Assembly (NCBI GenBank): GCA_017551425.1
Contig: JAFZLQ010000060.1
Span: forward strand, 1 to 38,305
Source: Bacteroidales bacterium
GTDB taxonomy: Bacteria > Bacteroidota > Bacteroidia > Bacteroidales > UBA932
DNA: 38,305 nucleotides
Direction: 5' to 3'
Notes under the pieces: generated by a model
Databases searched by the model: none
The model's input: the letters and a program-made list of their open reading frames with translations, nothing else
Told to the model about the DNA's origin: nothing
Shown here: in pieces, positions 6,681 through 14,656 of the stretch
How the letters are laid out: every line of letters starts with the position of its first letter
How positions within the stretch are numbered: the stretch's first letter is position 1
Program-made: the position numbers and the translations under genes

Positions 6681-8579
6681 TTAGAACTGGAAATAAATAA
6701 ACGGCTGTGTATCGGCAGTTACGAACTGATACAGCACGAAGATGATGAGCGCAACGGCGACTGCCATCAGCGGAAGGGGGAGCGAGGCGAAAGACAGGCG
6801 GTAGCGGCGCTTCCAGCGTGCCGGCAGCAGGTGTATGACCATTCCAGCCAGCACCAGCGCGAAGACCTTCCAGTAGCCGGCAATCACATCGGGAATTACG
6901 GAAACGTCCCATGGCGTGCCTATCTGGGCCACCATGTTGCGTGCGGTGTTCCATGCCACCTGGTTGGCGGTGGCCGGGTCGAGGTTGGAGCCGCTGCGGA
7001 AGAAAAGGCGCGTGAAGGTGATGAATGTAAACGTCTGAGCGATAGCCCATACCGTGCCAATCCACGCAGTCCATGCATCGCGCCCGCGCAACTTCCTGCG
7101 AACGGTATCCATTCCGGCGGAAGGCGCCCCCAGGGCATCGGGCCGGAACAGGTGATAGACGAACCTCACCAGGGTGCCAGCGCAGATTACCGTCAGCCAT
7201 ATACTGAGTATCCGCCATACCGGCGCCGGAGCAAAATGGTTGACGGCCCCCAGTCCTATGGCGCAGACGCCCGTAAGAGCAAGCCTGAGGCCCCATTTCA
7301 TGTCCTTCCACAGGATGTAGATTATCATGCCGATGCCGTTGAGCCCGCCCCAGATTATGAAATTCCAGCTCGCCCCGTGCCAGAGGCCCCCGAAGAGCAT
7401 GGTGATGAAGCGGTTGATGTTGGAGAAGAGCTTCTTTCGGCTGGCCTCGCGCCAGTAGGCCAGGGCGATCATGGACAGCCCGCAGACCACCAGGATGACG
7501 GAAACCACCCACCTGCCGGAGAGTATGAGGGCGATGAGCGCGAAGAGCACTATCCAAAAGTAAGTGCCGAAAGATGCCCTGCGGTTGCCGCCCAAAGGTA
7601 TATACAGGTAGGCCTTGAGCCAGCGGCTGAGCGACATGTGCCAGCGGCGCCAGAAGTCCTGCGCGTTGGGCGCTTTGTACGGCGAGTTGAAGTTGGTGGG
7701 CAGGTAGAAGCCCATGAGCATCGCCACGCCTATGGCGATGTCTGTGTATCCCGAGAAGTCGGCATAGACCTGCAGCGAGTATGCAAACAGGGCGGCGAAG
7801 TTCTCGAATCCGGTGAACAGCAGGGGATTGTCGAACACGCGGTCGATGAAGTTGACGGCGATGTAGTCGCTGAGTATCAGCTTCTTGGCAAGACCGTTCA
7901 TGATCCAGAACACCGCTATTCCGAACTGCCTGCGGCCCAGCGAGAACTTCTTGTAAAGCTGGGGGATGAACTCGGACGCACGGACTATGGGGCCCGCCAC
8001 CAGCTGCGGGAAGAAACTCACGTAGAAGCCGAAGTCGAGGATGTTGCGCACCGGCTCCACGTCCTTGCGGTAAACGTCGACGCTGTAGCTGATTATCTGG
8101 AAGATGAAGAAGGAGATGCCCACCGGCAGCACAATCCTGTCCACGTCGAAGCGCCCGTCGCCGGCGACCATGTTGCCCAGCTGGGCGAAAACGTCCACCA
8201 CCTTGAAATCCAGCCCAGTAAGGGAATTCAGCACGTCCGTGAAGAAGTAGGCGTACTTGAAGTAGCTCAGCAGCCCAAGGTCGATAACTATGCTCAGAAT
8301 CAGCCAGAAGCGCCGCAGCGCTGACCCTTCCCGCGCCCGCGCCATGCGCTTGGCGATGAAGAAGTCGGAACAGATGACGAACAGAAGTATCAGTATCGAC
8401 AGGCCGCTGGTCTTGTAGTAGAAGAAGAGGCTGGCGAAGAACAGGAATGCATTGCGCATGAGGCGCTTGCTCTTGACCAGCGCGAACACCGCATACACGA
8501 TGCCGAAAAAGGCCCAGAAGTAGAACTGGGTGAACACCAGGGGCGATGATGGATCGTATGCGAAAATGTGTTCCAGCAT
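6681..8579 (-). CDS. MBOAT-family O-acyltransferase (AlgI/DltB type)
   Basis: This 632-aa multi-pass membrane protein starts MLEHIFAYDPSSPLVF. It has the family blocks FWRRWHMSLSRWLKAYLY-IPLGGNR and the catalytic His in LFGGLWHGASWNF. The family moves an acyl group, usually acetyl, across the membrane to an extracytoplasmic acceptor. The start is fixed by a TGATG overlap with the stop of the SGNH hydrolase gene upstream. It is longer than AlgI (about 500 aa) because of extra hydrophobic segments at the C-terminus. It is the last gene of a three-gene operon with two exported SGNH proteins, the arrangement of alginate- or peptidoglycan-acetylation systems (AlgI/AlgJ, PatA/PatB). The acceptor here is unknown. 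Confidence 0.9.
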   Translation of the reverse strand: MLEHIFAYDPSSPLVFTQFYFWAFFGIVYAVFALVKSKRLMRNAFLFFASLFFYYKTSGLSILILLFVICSDFFIAKRMARAREGSALRRFWLILSIVIDLGLLSYFKYAYFFTDVLNSLTGLDFKVVDVFAQLGNMVAGDGRFDVDRIVLPVGISFFIFQIISYSVDVYRKDVEPVRNILDFGFYVSFFPQLVAGPIVRASEFIPQLYKKFSLGRRQFGIAVFWIMNGLAKKLILSDYIAVNFIDRVFDNPLLFTGFENFAALFAYSLQVYADFSGYTDIAIGVAMLMGFYLPTNFNSPYKAPNAQDFWRRWHMSLSRWLKAYLYIPLGGNRRASFGTYFWIVLFALIALILSGRWVVSVILVVCGLSMIALAYWREASRKKLFSNINRFITMLFGGLWHGASWNFIIWGGLNGIGMIIYILWKDMKWGLRLALTGVCAIGLGAVNHFAPAPVWRILSIWLTVICAGTLVRFVYHLFRPDALGAPSAGMDTVRRKLRGRDAWTAWIGTVWAIAQTFTFITFTRLFFRSGSNLDPATANQVAWNTARNMVAQIGTPWDVSVIPDVIAGYWKVFALVLAGMVIHLLPARWKRRYRLSFASLPLPLMAVAVALIIFVLYQFVTADTQPFIYFQF

Positions 8580-9784
8580 CACTCGGCGCATTGGTCTGTT
8601 ATGGCCTTGTAGAGCATGTCGCCCAGCAGCTCGTAGCCCTCGCGGGTGAAGTGAAGGCGGTCGTTCTTCATGAGGCCGGCGTCCCTCCAGGCGGTGGCGC
8701 TGCCGTTGCCTCCCATGATGGTGAAGAGGTCCCACACGGCGCCGTCATACTCGGCGGCAAGCTCGAACATGGCGTCGTGCACTGCGGCCCCGTTGTCGTT
8801 ATGGACCATCCTGCGGCGCACGTAACGCCATGAGTCGTTGTTGGTTATGAAGACCAGCGCACAGTCCGGCGACTGCTGCAGGATGCGGTCTATGAGCTTG
8901 CGGTAGTTGTTCTTGAACTTCTCCGGCCTGAAGTCCTTTGCGGGGCAGGTGGAGTCGTTTATGCCAAGGCCGAGCAGCACGAGGTCGGGGTGCACCAGTG
9001 CGAGCTCGCGGTCGAACTCGGGGCAGCGGTCGGTCCAGGTTGTTGTACGGGCTCCGTTGACTCCGGTGGAGACCACTTTTACGCCTCCGCCGTACAGGGT
9101 CTCGGGCAGCAGCCCGGTGACCGTAAAGTGCTGGCCTTCCGTAAGATGCAGTTCTATGCGCACGGAGTCCACCGGCTCGTCGAACGCTGCGTAGAAGCCC
9201 CTCAGCAGGGTGTCCCGCTCGCACAGGAGTGAATCTGCCCCCGCAATTACCATCGGCACAAGGAGGGAGTCCGAAGCCTGCCCCAGTATGTGCAGGCCGA
9301 CGAAAGGCTCAGGCATGCCGAAGGAGAAGGCCGCAAGGGAATCGGCGGTATAAGCGGCGATGCCCATGATGCCGTAGCCGGGGCTGACGGGTACGTTGCG
9401 GTTGGGGTTGGAACTGCGGGTGCCGGTCCATTCGCCCTCGCCGCGTACGGTGTAGCTGCGGTCGAAGTTGGTGTGGGCGAGGGGATAGGGGAAAACGTAT
9501 CCGCGGCTGCCGGCGGGGTACAGGCCGAGGGAGTCGAAATTGTGCCTGATGCGGGACGAAAACCATCCGGCCTGCACGTGCGAACCGCCTATGTGCCAGA
9601 TGGTTGCGCTGCTGTCGGGCGACTGGCGCACGGCCTGCAGCCTGCCGGCGAACCGCGCCATCCTTTCCCCGCTTCCGGGAATGCGGAGCACGGAACTGTC
9701 CGGCTTTGCGCAGTCCGGAAGCACCTGCGCGCCGGCAAAGGCGCAGCAGAGCGTCAGCATCAGTATGAGGCCCAGGCGCTTCAT
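8579..9784 (-). CDS. Exported SGNH/GDSL hydrolase-like protein (401 aa)
   Basis: A signal peptide (MKRLGLILMLTLCCAFAGA) is followed by an SGNH fold. Block I is IWHIGGSHVQAG, with Ser in GGSH. Block III is LGLGINDS (Gly/Asn). Block V is NDRLHFTREGY (Asp-x-x-His near the C-terminus). All four catalytic types are therefore present. It probably completes transfer of an acyl group to a glycan in the periplasm, as AlgJ/AlgX or PatB do, or removes it. The start at 9784 is set by an ATGA overlap with the stop of the preceding SGNH gene, and its end overlaps the MBOAT start, so all three are translationally coupled. It is distantly similar to its neighbour, suggesting an old duplication. Confidence 0.82.
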   Translation of the reverse strand: MKRLGLILMLTLCCAFAGAQVLPDCAKPDSSVLRIPGSGERMARFAGRLQAVRQSPDSSATIWHIGGSHVQAGWFSSRIRHNFDSLGLYPAGSRGYVFPYPLAHTNFDRSYTVRGEGEWTGTRSSNPNRNVPVSPGYGIMGIAAYTADSLAAFSFGMPEPFVGLHILGQASDSLLVPMVIAGADSLLCERDTLLRGFYAAFDEPVDSVRIELHLTEGQHFTVTGLLPETLYGGGVKVVSTGVNGARTTTWTDRCPEFDRELALVHPDLVLLGLGINDSTCPAKDFRPEKFKNNYRKLIDRILQQSPDCALVFITNNDSWRYVRRRMVHNDNGAAVHDAMFELAAEYDGAVWDLFTIMGGNGSATAWRDAGLMKNDRLHFTREGYELLGDMLYKAITDQCAE

Positions 9785-11172
9785 TCGCTCTTGCGTCCGT
9801 TCCTCCAGAGGTAATAATCGTAGTAAAGCATCAGCGACTCCAGGAGCATGTCGCCTACGGCCTCGGCCCCGCGGGGGGTGAAGTGTACGTAGTCGCTGCC
9901 GGCGAGCTGGGGACGGGCCTTGACCCACTGGACCATGGAGTTCTCGCCTCCCATCGCCGCATACATGTCCCAGTATGCCGCGCCGCAGTCGTTGGCCGCC
10001 GCCTTGAGGGAATCCACCATCATGGGCAGGTGCGGATAGGTCTGCATCTTTCCCTTTACGTTGGTGGACATGTCGGAGGGGCCGACGAAGAGAATGACGG
10101 CGCCCGGAGCGAGGCCCTGCAGGTGACGTATCTGCTTCTCCAGCTGCGACTTGTATTCGGAGATGGCCTTGGGAGTCTTGCGGTAAGGCATGGAGTTGCC
10201 GCCGAACTGGAGGATTATCATGCGGACGTTGAAGCCGTCTATGTAGTCCCGCATCTGGGCGGAACTCATGCGGGTGAAGACGGTGCCGGAGCAGCCGCGC
10301 ATGGGGATGTTGTCCACGCTCACGCCGAGGGTGTCGTCCAGCATTATGCCGTAAACGTCGGCGCTGCCCCAGGTGTTGAAACGCACGGTGGAACTGCTGT
10401 CGGGCAGGGGCACCACTATGCGTCCCACGCCGGATTCATCTGTCACGGGGCCGAGCTTGAACTGCGCAGAACCGCACTTGAGGTTGAGCGCGCTCACGTT
10501 GCCTGCGAGCATGGTCAAGCGTCTGAAGCGGCGGCTGGGGCCCGTGTTGCCCTTGACGGCGGAGACGCTGGTGAATACGGCGCTGTCCAGCCTGGCGAGC
10601 TGGCCCATCACCCCGTATCTGCCGTTGCTGCGTCTGGCGCCCTCCCCGAAGACCATGGCCCTGCCGAGTGTGGCTGTTGCGCTCATGGAGAGGCCCTGGG
10701 TGTAGTACGGGCGTCCGAAGGGCAGCAGGCCGGGGCCGCCTCCTCCGAACCTTTCCTGGAGGCCGTTGCGGAGGGTGCCGGTGATGCGGTCTTCCTCTAT
10801 CTGGGAGTCGCCGTAATGCAGGATGCGCACGGGCTTGCTGCGGGCGCCCTCGAGCGAACGGAAGAAGCCGTCGAGCATGGTCACGTCGCCGCCGGGGAAG
10901 TGGATGCGGGCGGGATTCTCGTTGAAGAAGGTCTCGTACCTGTCCTGCTCCGCCTGGTGTATGGCGGCCATGCGCTGCTGCAGCAACTCCTCGGGTGAAG
11001 GGCCCTCGGGGGCCTTGGGAGCCGGAACGAATATCTCTTTTACATCATTCAGCGACGGGAACGCGAGCGACACCGGACCGAGATTTAGACCGTCCGCCGG
11101 AACCGCTGCGCAGAGCCCCGCGAGAAGGGCGTAAACGCCCAGAATGAATGCTAATACTTTACCGCTTGACAT
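9781..11172 (-). CDS. Exported SGNH/GDSL hydrolase-like protein (463 aa)
   Basis: The N-terminus MSSGKVLAFILGVYALLAG is a signal anchor or signal peptide; a Pro/Glu-rich segment follows. SGNH motifs are ILHYGDSQIEED (block I, GDS), LQFGGNSMPY (block III region) and GSDYVHFTPRGAEAVGD (block V, DxxH). It is the first gene of the operon with the second SGNH protein and MBOAT. The likely role is acetyl transfer or esterase activity on an envelope polysaccharide. The frame is open to a TTG at 11184, but this TTG is part of the -7 box TAAATTTG, so ATG 11172 is the start. Confidence 0.82.
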   Translation of the reverse strand: MSSGKVLAFILGVYALLAGLCAAVPADGLNLGPVSLAFPSLNDVKEIFVPAPKAPEGPSPEELLQQRMAAIHQAEQDRYETFFNENPARIHFPGGDVTMLDGFFRSLEGARSKPVRILHYGDSQIEEDRITGTLRNGLQERFGGGGPGLLPFGRPYYTQGLSMSATATLGRAMVFGEGARRSNGRYGVMGQLARLDSAVFTSVSAVKGNTGPSRRFRRLTMLAGNVSALNLKCGSAQFKLGPVTDESGVGRIVVPLPDSSSTVRFNTWGSADVYGIMLDDTLGVSVDNIPMRGCSGTVFTRMSSAQMRDYIDGFNVRMIILQFGGNSMPYRKTPKAISEYKSQLEKQIRHLQGLAPGAVILFVGPSDMSTNVKGKMQTYPHLPMMVDSLKAAANDCGAAYWDMYAAMGGENSMVQWVKARPQLAGSDYVHFTPRGAEAVGDMLLESLMLYYDYYLWRNGRKSE

Positions 11173-11181
11173 TTCAGACCG

Positions 11182-11189
11182 CAAATTTA
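11182..11189 (-). promoter_or_regulatory. -7 box for the SGNH-SGNH-MBOAT operon
   Basis: The reverse strand reads TAAATTTG, 9 nt before ATG 11172. It is divergent from, and only 11 bp away from, the -7 box of the forward gene, so polymerase binding to the two should be mutually exclusive. No -33 TTTG is evident. Confidence 0.5.
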
Positions 11190-11200
11190 AAACAAATAAT

Positions 11201-11208
11201 TATATTTG
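11201..11208 (+). promoter_or_regulatory. -7 box for the 11229 gene
   Basis: TATATTTG matches the consensus and ends 20 nt before ATG 11229. It lies back to back with the -7 box of the SGNH operon. Confidence 0.55.
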
Positions 11209-11228
11209 CAGTGAAAACAACCACGGAT

Positions 11229-11660
11229 ATGAAAACGAAATCTAAAGTCCTTGCCACCATCATTCTGGTAATCCTTCTCGGCGGCGCCGGTTTCTTCTAC
11301 TTCAAGTTCCTCTTCGTGCTCGGAGAAGGCGTCAAGGCTGGCGAGCTCAACCAGATAGTCCACAAGGGCTGGGTCTGGAAGACCTACGAGGGCAGGCTCA
11401 TCATGACGGGCTTCCGCGGCTCCAAGCAGGGCAGCGGCATACAGTCCAACGAATTCAACTTCTCCGTCGTAGATAAGGCCGTGGCCGACAGCCTCATGCG
11501 CTGCAGCGGCAAATTCGTGGAGCTCAAGTACAAGGAATACAGCGGCACGCTTCCCTGGAGAGGGCATCACCGCTACATAGTCTATGAGATCCTGTCAATC
11601 TCCAATTCCAGCACCCTGGGCTCGGAAATACCGATAATGGTTGACAGCATGGATATCTAA
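11229..11660 (+). CDS. Small conserved Bacteroidota membrane-anchored protein (143 aa)
   Basis: One N-terminal transmembrane helix (VLATIILVILLGGAGFFYF) is followed by a soluble domain with GEGVKAGELNQIVHKGWVWKTYEG, SNEFNFSVVDKAVAD and the end motif LPWRGHHRYIVYEILSI. This family is widespread in Bacteroidota and, to my knowledge, often carries the name 6-phosphogluconate dehydrogenase in databases. The sequence shows no Rossmann fold or dehydrogenase motif, so that name should not be used. It probably faces the periplasm. The function is unknown. ATG 11229 follows the -7 box by 20 nt. A strong terminator follows the stop. Confidence 0.8.
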   Translation: MKTKSKVLATIILVILLGGAGFFYFKFLFVLGEGVKAGELNQIVHKGWVWKTYEGRLIMTGFRGSKQGSGIQSNEFNFSVVDKAVADSLMRCSGKFVELKYKEYSGTLPWRGHHRYIVYEILSISNSSTLGSEIPIMVDSMDI

Positions 11661-11661
11661 A

Positions 11662-11696
11662 AAAAGCGCTCGGAACTGCTCCGGGCGCTTTCTTTA
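11662..11696 (+). terminator. Bidirectional terminator between convergent genes
   Basis: AAAGCGCTCGGA pairs with TCCGGGCGCTTT around an ACTGC loop, with T-rich sequence (TTTCTTT) on the right and an A run on the left. It can serve both the 11229 gene and the reverse-strand operon that ends at 11714. Confidence 0.75.
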
Positions 11697-11713
11697 TCAT
11701 ACAGAGGTAATTC

Positions 11714-12265
11714 TCAGAACTCGTAACCGAGGCGGAGACCCACCGCGTGGATGGGGGTGAAGCCGGCACCCTTGGGCTCGAACAGCATGTAGGTGAGACC
11801 TGCGATGAAGTCGTTGCGGGGCATGCCCACGCGAACGCCCACGGTAGGGGACAGGTACAGGCCGGTGTTGTGCATGAAGGAATAACCGGCATCCAGGTTC
11901 CAGTAGGGTACGGCCATGCGGGACTCCTGCGAGATGATGTTGCCGCGAAGGTCGAGGTAAACGGGCAGGGAGAAACCGTTGGCTCCGCTTACGGGATCTG
12001 CGGCGCCGAACTGGGGCGAGACGCCTGCGCCAACGCGGAAGAACTCACCGGCACGGAAACCGGCGATGAGGTCTGCCTGGGCGAAGAATCCGTTGCCGAG
12101 GGCAGGGGTAACCTGCACGGCGAACCAGAGGCCCTTGTCCTGGCTGGGGAAATCGACGTACTTGGCGCGCTTGGGCTCATCGGGGAGCTTGTAGTCGGTA
12201 TGGTTCTGTGCAAGTGCGGGAACCATCATCAGCACGAATGCTGCAACTGCGATAAGCTTTCTCAT
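11714..12265 (-). CDS. Predicted outer-membrane beta-barrel protein (183 aa)
   Basis: A signal peptide (MRKLIAVAAFVLMMVPALA) precedes a protein of alternating hydrophobic strands (LWFAVQVTPALGNGFFAQADLIAGF, LYLSPTVGVRVGMP) that ends in ...LRLGYEF. A C-terminal Phe after an amphipathic strand is the Bam recognition signature of outer-membrane proteins. It is about the size of an eight-stranded barrel. It is the last gene of the six-gene operon. Its ATG overlaps the stop of the preceding gene by 4 nt (ATGA), so it is translationally coupled. No specific family is recognised. Confidence 0.75.
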   Translation of the reverse strand: MRKLIAVAAFVLMMVPALAQNHTDYKLPDEPKRAKYVDFPSQDKGLWFAVQVTPALGNGFFAQADLIAGFRAGEFFRVGAGVSPQFGAADPVSGANGFSLPVYLDLRGNIISQESRMAVPYWNLDAGYSFMHNTGLYLSPTVGVRVGMPRNDFIAGLTYMLFEPKGAGFTPIHAVGLRLGYEF

Positions 12266-12702
12266 AACAGTCCGTCCGCTTTAAGCCTTGCACGAAGCTG
12301 GGGAACCAGCACGCGTACCGTCACGCCTACGGTGACGTCGCGGTAGTTGCGCCTGATCCTGGTGGATCCGGCCCTCTTGTCTTCCATGCTGATGTACTTG
12401 AGGTATTCGCCCCTGTCCATGAAGAAGATGTCGAAGTAGTCCTGATAGCGCTGACGGGCGTTTACCTCCGTCATCACGGGACGCATGTTGTAGTCTGTGT
12501 TGCCTTTGGTCACGCCGTTGAAGAGCACGTCATAGACGGCCTGTTTCTTGGCCTGCTCTAGGGCGTCGGTGCGGTTGCGGCCGGTACCCCATACGCGGAG
12601 GGTGAGGCTGCCGTCCATCTCTTTTCCGATGCACTCGGTCTCCTGGGCGAAAGCGGCTGCACTGAACAGCAGTGCAACGGCTGCGATTATCATTTTTTTC
12701 AT
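12262..12702 (-). CDS. Exported small protein (146 aa), paralogue of the 14657 gene
   Basis: A signal peptide (MKKMIIAAVALLFSAAAFA) precedes a domain with LTLRVWGTGRNRTDALEQAK, a KQAVYDVLFNGVTKG helix, then QDYFDIFFMDRGEYLKYISM and a C-terminal VGVTVRVLVPQLRARLKADG. The same order occurs in the 175-aa product encoded at 14657-15184 (VWGFGKTVDQAIMNAKENAV, FRGIPGN, EDYFQNFFSAGGPYLAFVNM, YKVGIYVQVMYDNLKRKL), so the two are clear paralogues within one operon. The A...AK..AV helix next to a strand recalls LPP20/FlgT-N-type envelope domains, but this is only a resemblance. The product is probably periplasmic. Confidence 0.72.
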   Translation of the reverse strand: MKKMIIAAVALLFSAAAFAQETECIGKEMDGSLTLRVWGTGRNRTDALEQAKKQAVYDVLFNGVTKGNTDYNMRPVMTEVNARQRYQDYFDIFFMDRGEYLKYISMEDKRAGSTRIRRNYRDVTVGVTVRVLVPQLRARLKADGLL

Positions 12703-12706
12703 ATTA

Positions 12707-13675
12707 TCACCACCAGCCGAAGCTGTTCATGTTATAGTAGTTGACGGGACGTTTTGCCATTGCCTTGCCCACCTCGGCCATTGCGGAAATCCTCTGGCTC
12801 TCGAGGCTGACGGAAGCGTCGAACTGCTTCATGGCGAAATTCCACTCGCGGGTGTCGAGCTCCTTGACCCTCTTGGCGATGGTCTCGGACAGTGCCATTG
12901 CCTGGGGCATGACGCTGGAAAGCGGATGGATCTGTGAGAGATAGCCTGCGGCCTCGTTGGCGCCTTCCCAGCCCTGGTTTGCGTTCCAGACGTGGGTGGC
13001 GGTGTTCAGGAGCTGTGCGCCCTCGATGTCGATCTTCTGCTGGAAGATCTGCTCCGCTGCGCGCATTGCTTTGTCGAATGCCTCCTTGCAGACGGTGGGG
13101 ACGGTGTACAGCAGGGCGATAGCCTCGTCGAACTTGTCCTGGCCCGCAAGGGAATTGGCCTCGCTGATGAGGAAGTCTATCTGGGTGTTGTACCACTCGA
13201 TGATGCGGATCTTGCCGGTCTCGATGAAGGCCTGGAGCTCGGGAGCATTGGTCCTGAGGGCCTTGACGGCCTGCATGACGGCCTGGCTGTCTGTGTTGCC
13301 GGCGCCCTTGATGGTGCCGAGCGCGCATGTGGCGTAGAGCGTGCCGGTTGCGGCGTCACCTATATAAAGGGTAGGGCTGAACGAGATGGCCTGCATGGGG
13401 GGAGTGGTGGCGGTAACGTAGTGGTCGAGTTCCACCATGTTGGCGGTAATGATGAAGCGGGGGTCGAAGCAGCTGCCGGCCAGGCCGTTCTTGGTGACGA
13501 TCTGGGTGAGCTTGTTGAGCACCACGTTGGCTGCTGCCGGAGGAATCGTGCTTTCGGGGAGGATGACGGGAGTGAGGGCTATGCGGCCTGCGTCATCCAT
13601 CTTGCCCTGGTTGTTCTGAGCTGCTGCCGAAATGCAGGCGGCGGCGATGATAATGGCGGCAAAAATCTTTTTCAT
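12707..13675 (-). CDS. Exported protein (322 aa) of the six-gene envelope cluster
   Basis: A signal peptide (MKKIFAAIIIAAACISAAA) is followed by an N-terminal domain (about residues 30-140) with IALTPVILPESTIPPAAA, a helix NVVLNKLTQIVTKNG, FDPRFIITANMVELDHYVT and FSPTLYIGDAATGTLYAT. This alternation recalls the CsgG/LpoB/FlgT style of envelope domain, though I cannot assign a family. The C-terminal half is helical, with repeat-like segments (AIALLYTVPTVCKEAFDKA...) that may be TPR-like. It ends oddly, in NYYNMNSFGWW. It is separated by 12 bp from the DUF6175 gene and 4 bp from the next gene, so it is part of the operon. Confidence 0.7.
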   Translation of the reverse strand: MKKIFAAIIIAAACISAAAQNNQGKMDDAGRIALTPVILPESTIPPAAANVVLNKLTQIVTKNGLAGSCFDPRFIITANMVELDHYVTATTPPMQAISFSPTLYIGDAATGTLYATCALGTIKGAGNTDSQAVMQAVKALRTNAPELQAFIETGKIRIIEWYNTQIDFLISEANSLAGQDKFDEAIALLYTVPTVCKEAFDKAMRAAEQIFQQKIDIEGAQLLNTATHVWNANQGWEGANEAAGYLSQIHPLSSVMPQAMALSETIAKRVKELDTREWNFAMKQFDASVSLESQRISAMAEVGKAMAKRPVNYYNMNSFGWW

Positions 13676-13687
13676 AATCGTAATCCG

Positions 13688-14653
13688 TTATTTGTCACCG
13701 ATGGTAATCCAAACGTCTCCAAGGCCCCTCGGGGTGGCTCCTACGGGCACGTTGAGCTCCTTCTTGAGGGCGCGTACCAGAGGCTTCACGTAGTCGTCGG
13801 CGTCGATGGCGACGTCACGGCCCTTGCGGTTCTGGGAATAGAGGGGGATGCGTACCTGGTTGAAACGCATCATGTTGGCGGAGCTTGTGGCTGTGGTGAA
13901 GCGGCCGTTGACGGTGTTGTCCTGGAACCACTCCTCGACCCACTCGCCGAGCTCGTATTCCTCGCCGTCGATCTCTATGTCCTCATCGAAGTCGAAGGGG
14001 CAGTTGTCGTAGCGGAGGATGGTGACGGAAATCTCGCGGCCGTTGGCGAACAGGTCGTCAAAATAGTGCTGCAGGCCTGCGAGGAAGTTGTCCTTGAAGC
14101 TGAGCACGCTCTCCTCGAGAAGGGAGGTGAGAGGGGCGTTGGAGTCTGAGCTCACGCCGGTGTTGCCGGAGATGATCTTGGAAGAATATGCGTCGATGGC
14201 CTGGAGGTTGAAACTCACCTGGCGGCGCGGACCTACGCGGTGGATTTCATAGTCGAGGTCGAGGATGATGTCTGCCTTGGCGGTGCGGCGGAGCCTTTCC
14301 AGAGGGGTTTCGGAGAACTCGCTGCCGGTCTTGCCGGTCATCATCGCCATCTCGGCGCTCTCTGTCTGTATCCTCTTGAGTTCCTGCTCAAGGGACTGGA
14401 TGGGGAAGTCGTTCTTTGCCATGAAGTCGGCCATGGCCGATATGAGGGTACGGATGTCTCCGTTCTCCTTCAAAGCGCGGGAATAGTCGGGATTGGAAGT
14501 GACTGCGCCCATGGCCTCTATCTGCTGGACGTATCCGTTGCGCTCGCAGAAAGCGTCTGCCGGAACGACCATGATGGTGGGCTTTTTCGCCTGGGACCAT
14601 CCGATGGCCTGTACGGCGAGCAGCAGGGCTGCAATTGCTAATGCTTTTTTCAT
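13688..14653 (-). CDS. DUF6175-family exported protein (321 aa)
   Basis: A signal peptide (MKKALAIAALLLAVQAIGWSQA) is followed by KKPTIMVVPADAFCERNGY. After that come ALKENGDIRTLISAMADFMA, the segment ADIILDLDYEIHRVGPRRQVSFNLQAID (given here for its pattern of two long strands), DDLFANGREISVTI and the C-terminal VRIPLY...GLGDVWITIGDK. This order matches what I remember of DUF6175, a Bacteroidota-restricted exported family with no assigned function. The alternation of a helix and two strands, with an amino-terminal MVVP strand, resembles CsgG- or LpoB-like folds. It is the third gene of the operon, 3 bp after the preceding gene. Confidence 0.75.
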   Translation of the reverse strand: MKKALAIAALLLAVQAIGWSQAKKPTIMVVPADAFCERNGYVQQIEAMGAVTSNPDYSRALKENGDIRTLISAMADFMAKNDFPIQSLEQELKRIQTESAEMAMMTGKTGSEFSETPLERLRRTAKADIILDLDYEIHRVGPRRQVSFNLQAIDAYSSKIISGNTGVSSDSNAPLTSLLEESVLSFKDNFLAGLQHYFDDLFANGREISVTILRYDNCPFDFDEDIEIDGEEYELGEWVEEWFQDNTVNGRFTTATSSANMMRFNQVRIPLYSQNRKGRDVAIDADDYVKPLVRALKKELNVPVGATPRGLGDVWITIGDK

Positions 14654-14656
14654 ATT

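Noticed and set aside
6831..8324. Long open frame antisense to the MBOAT gene
   Set aside because: It is antisense to a clear MBOAT gene, its translation is rich in Glu/His/Val/Gly in a way typical of GC-rich antisense frames, and no motif is visible.
11229..11660. 6-phosphogluconate dehydrogenase
   Set aside because: No nucleotide-binding fold or catalytic motif; 143 aa with a single membrane helix is incompatible with that enzyme.
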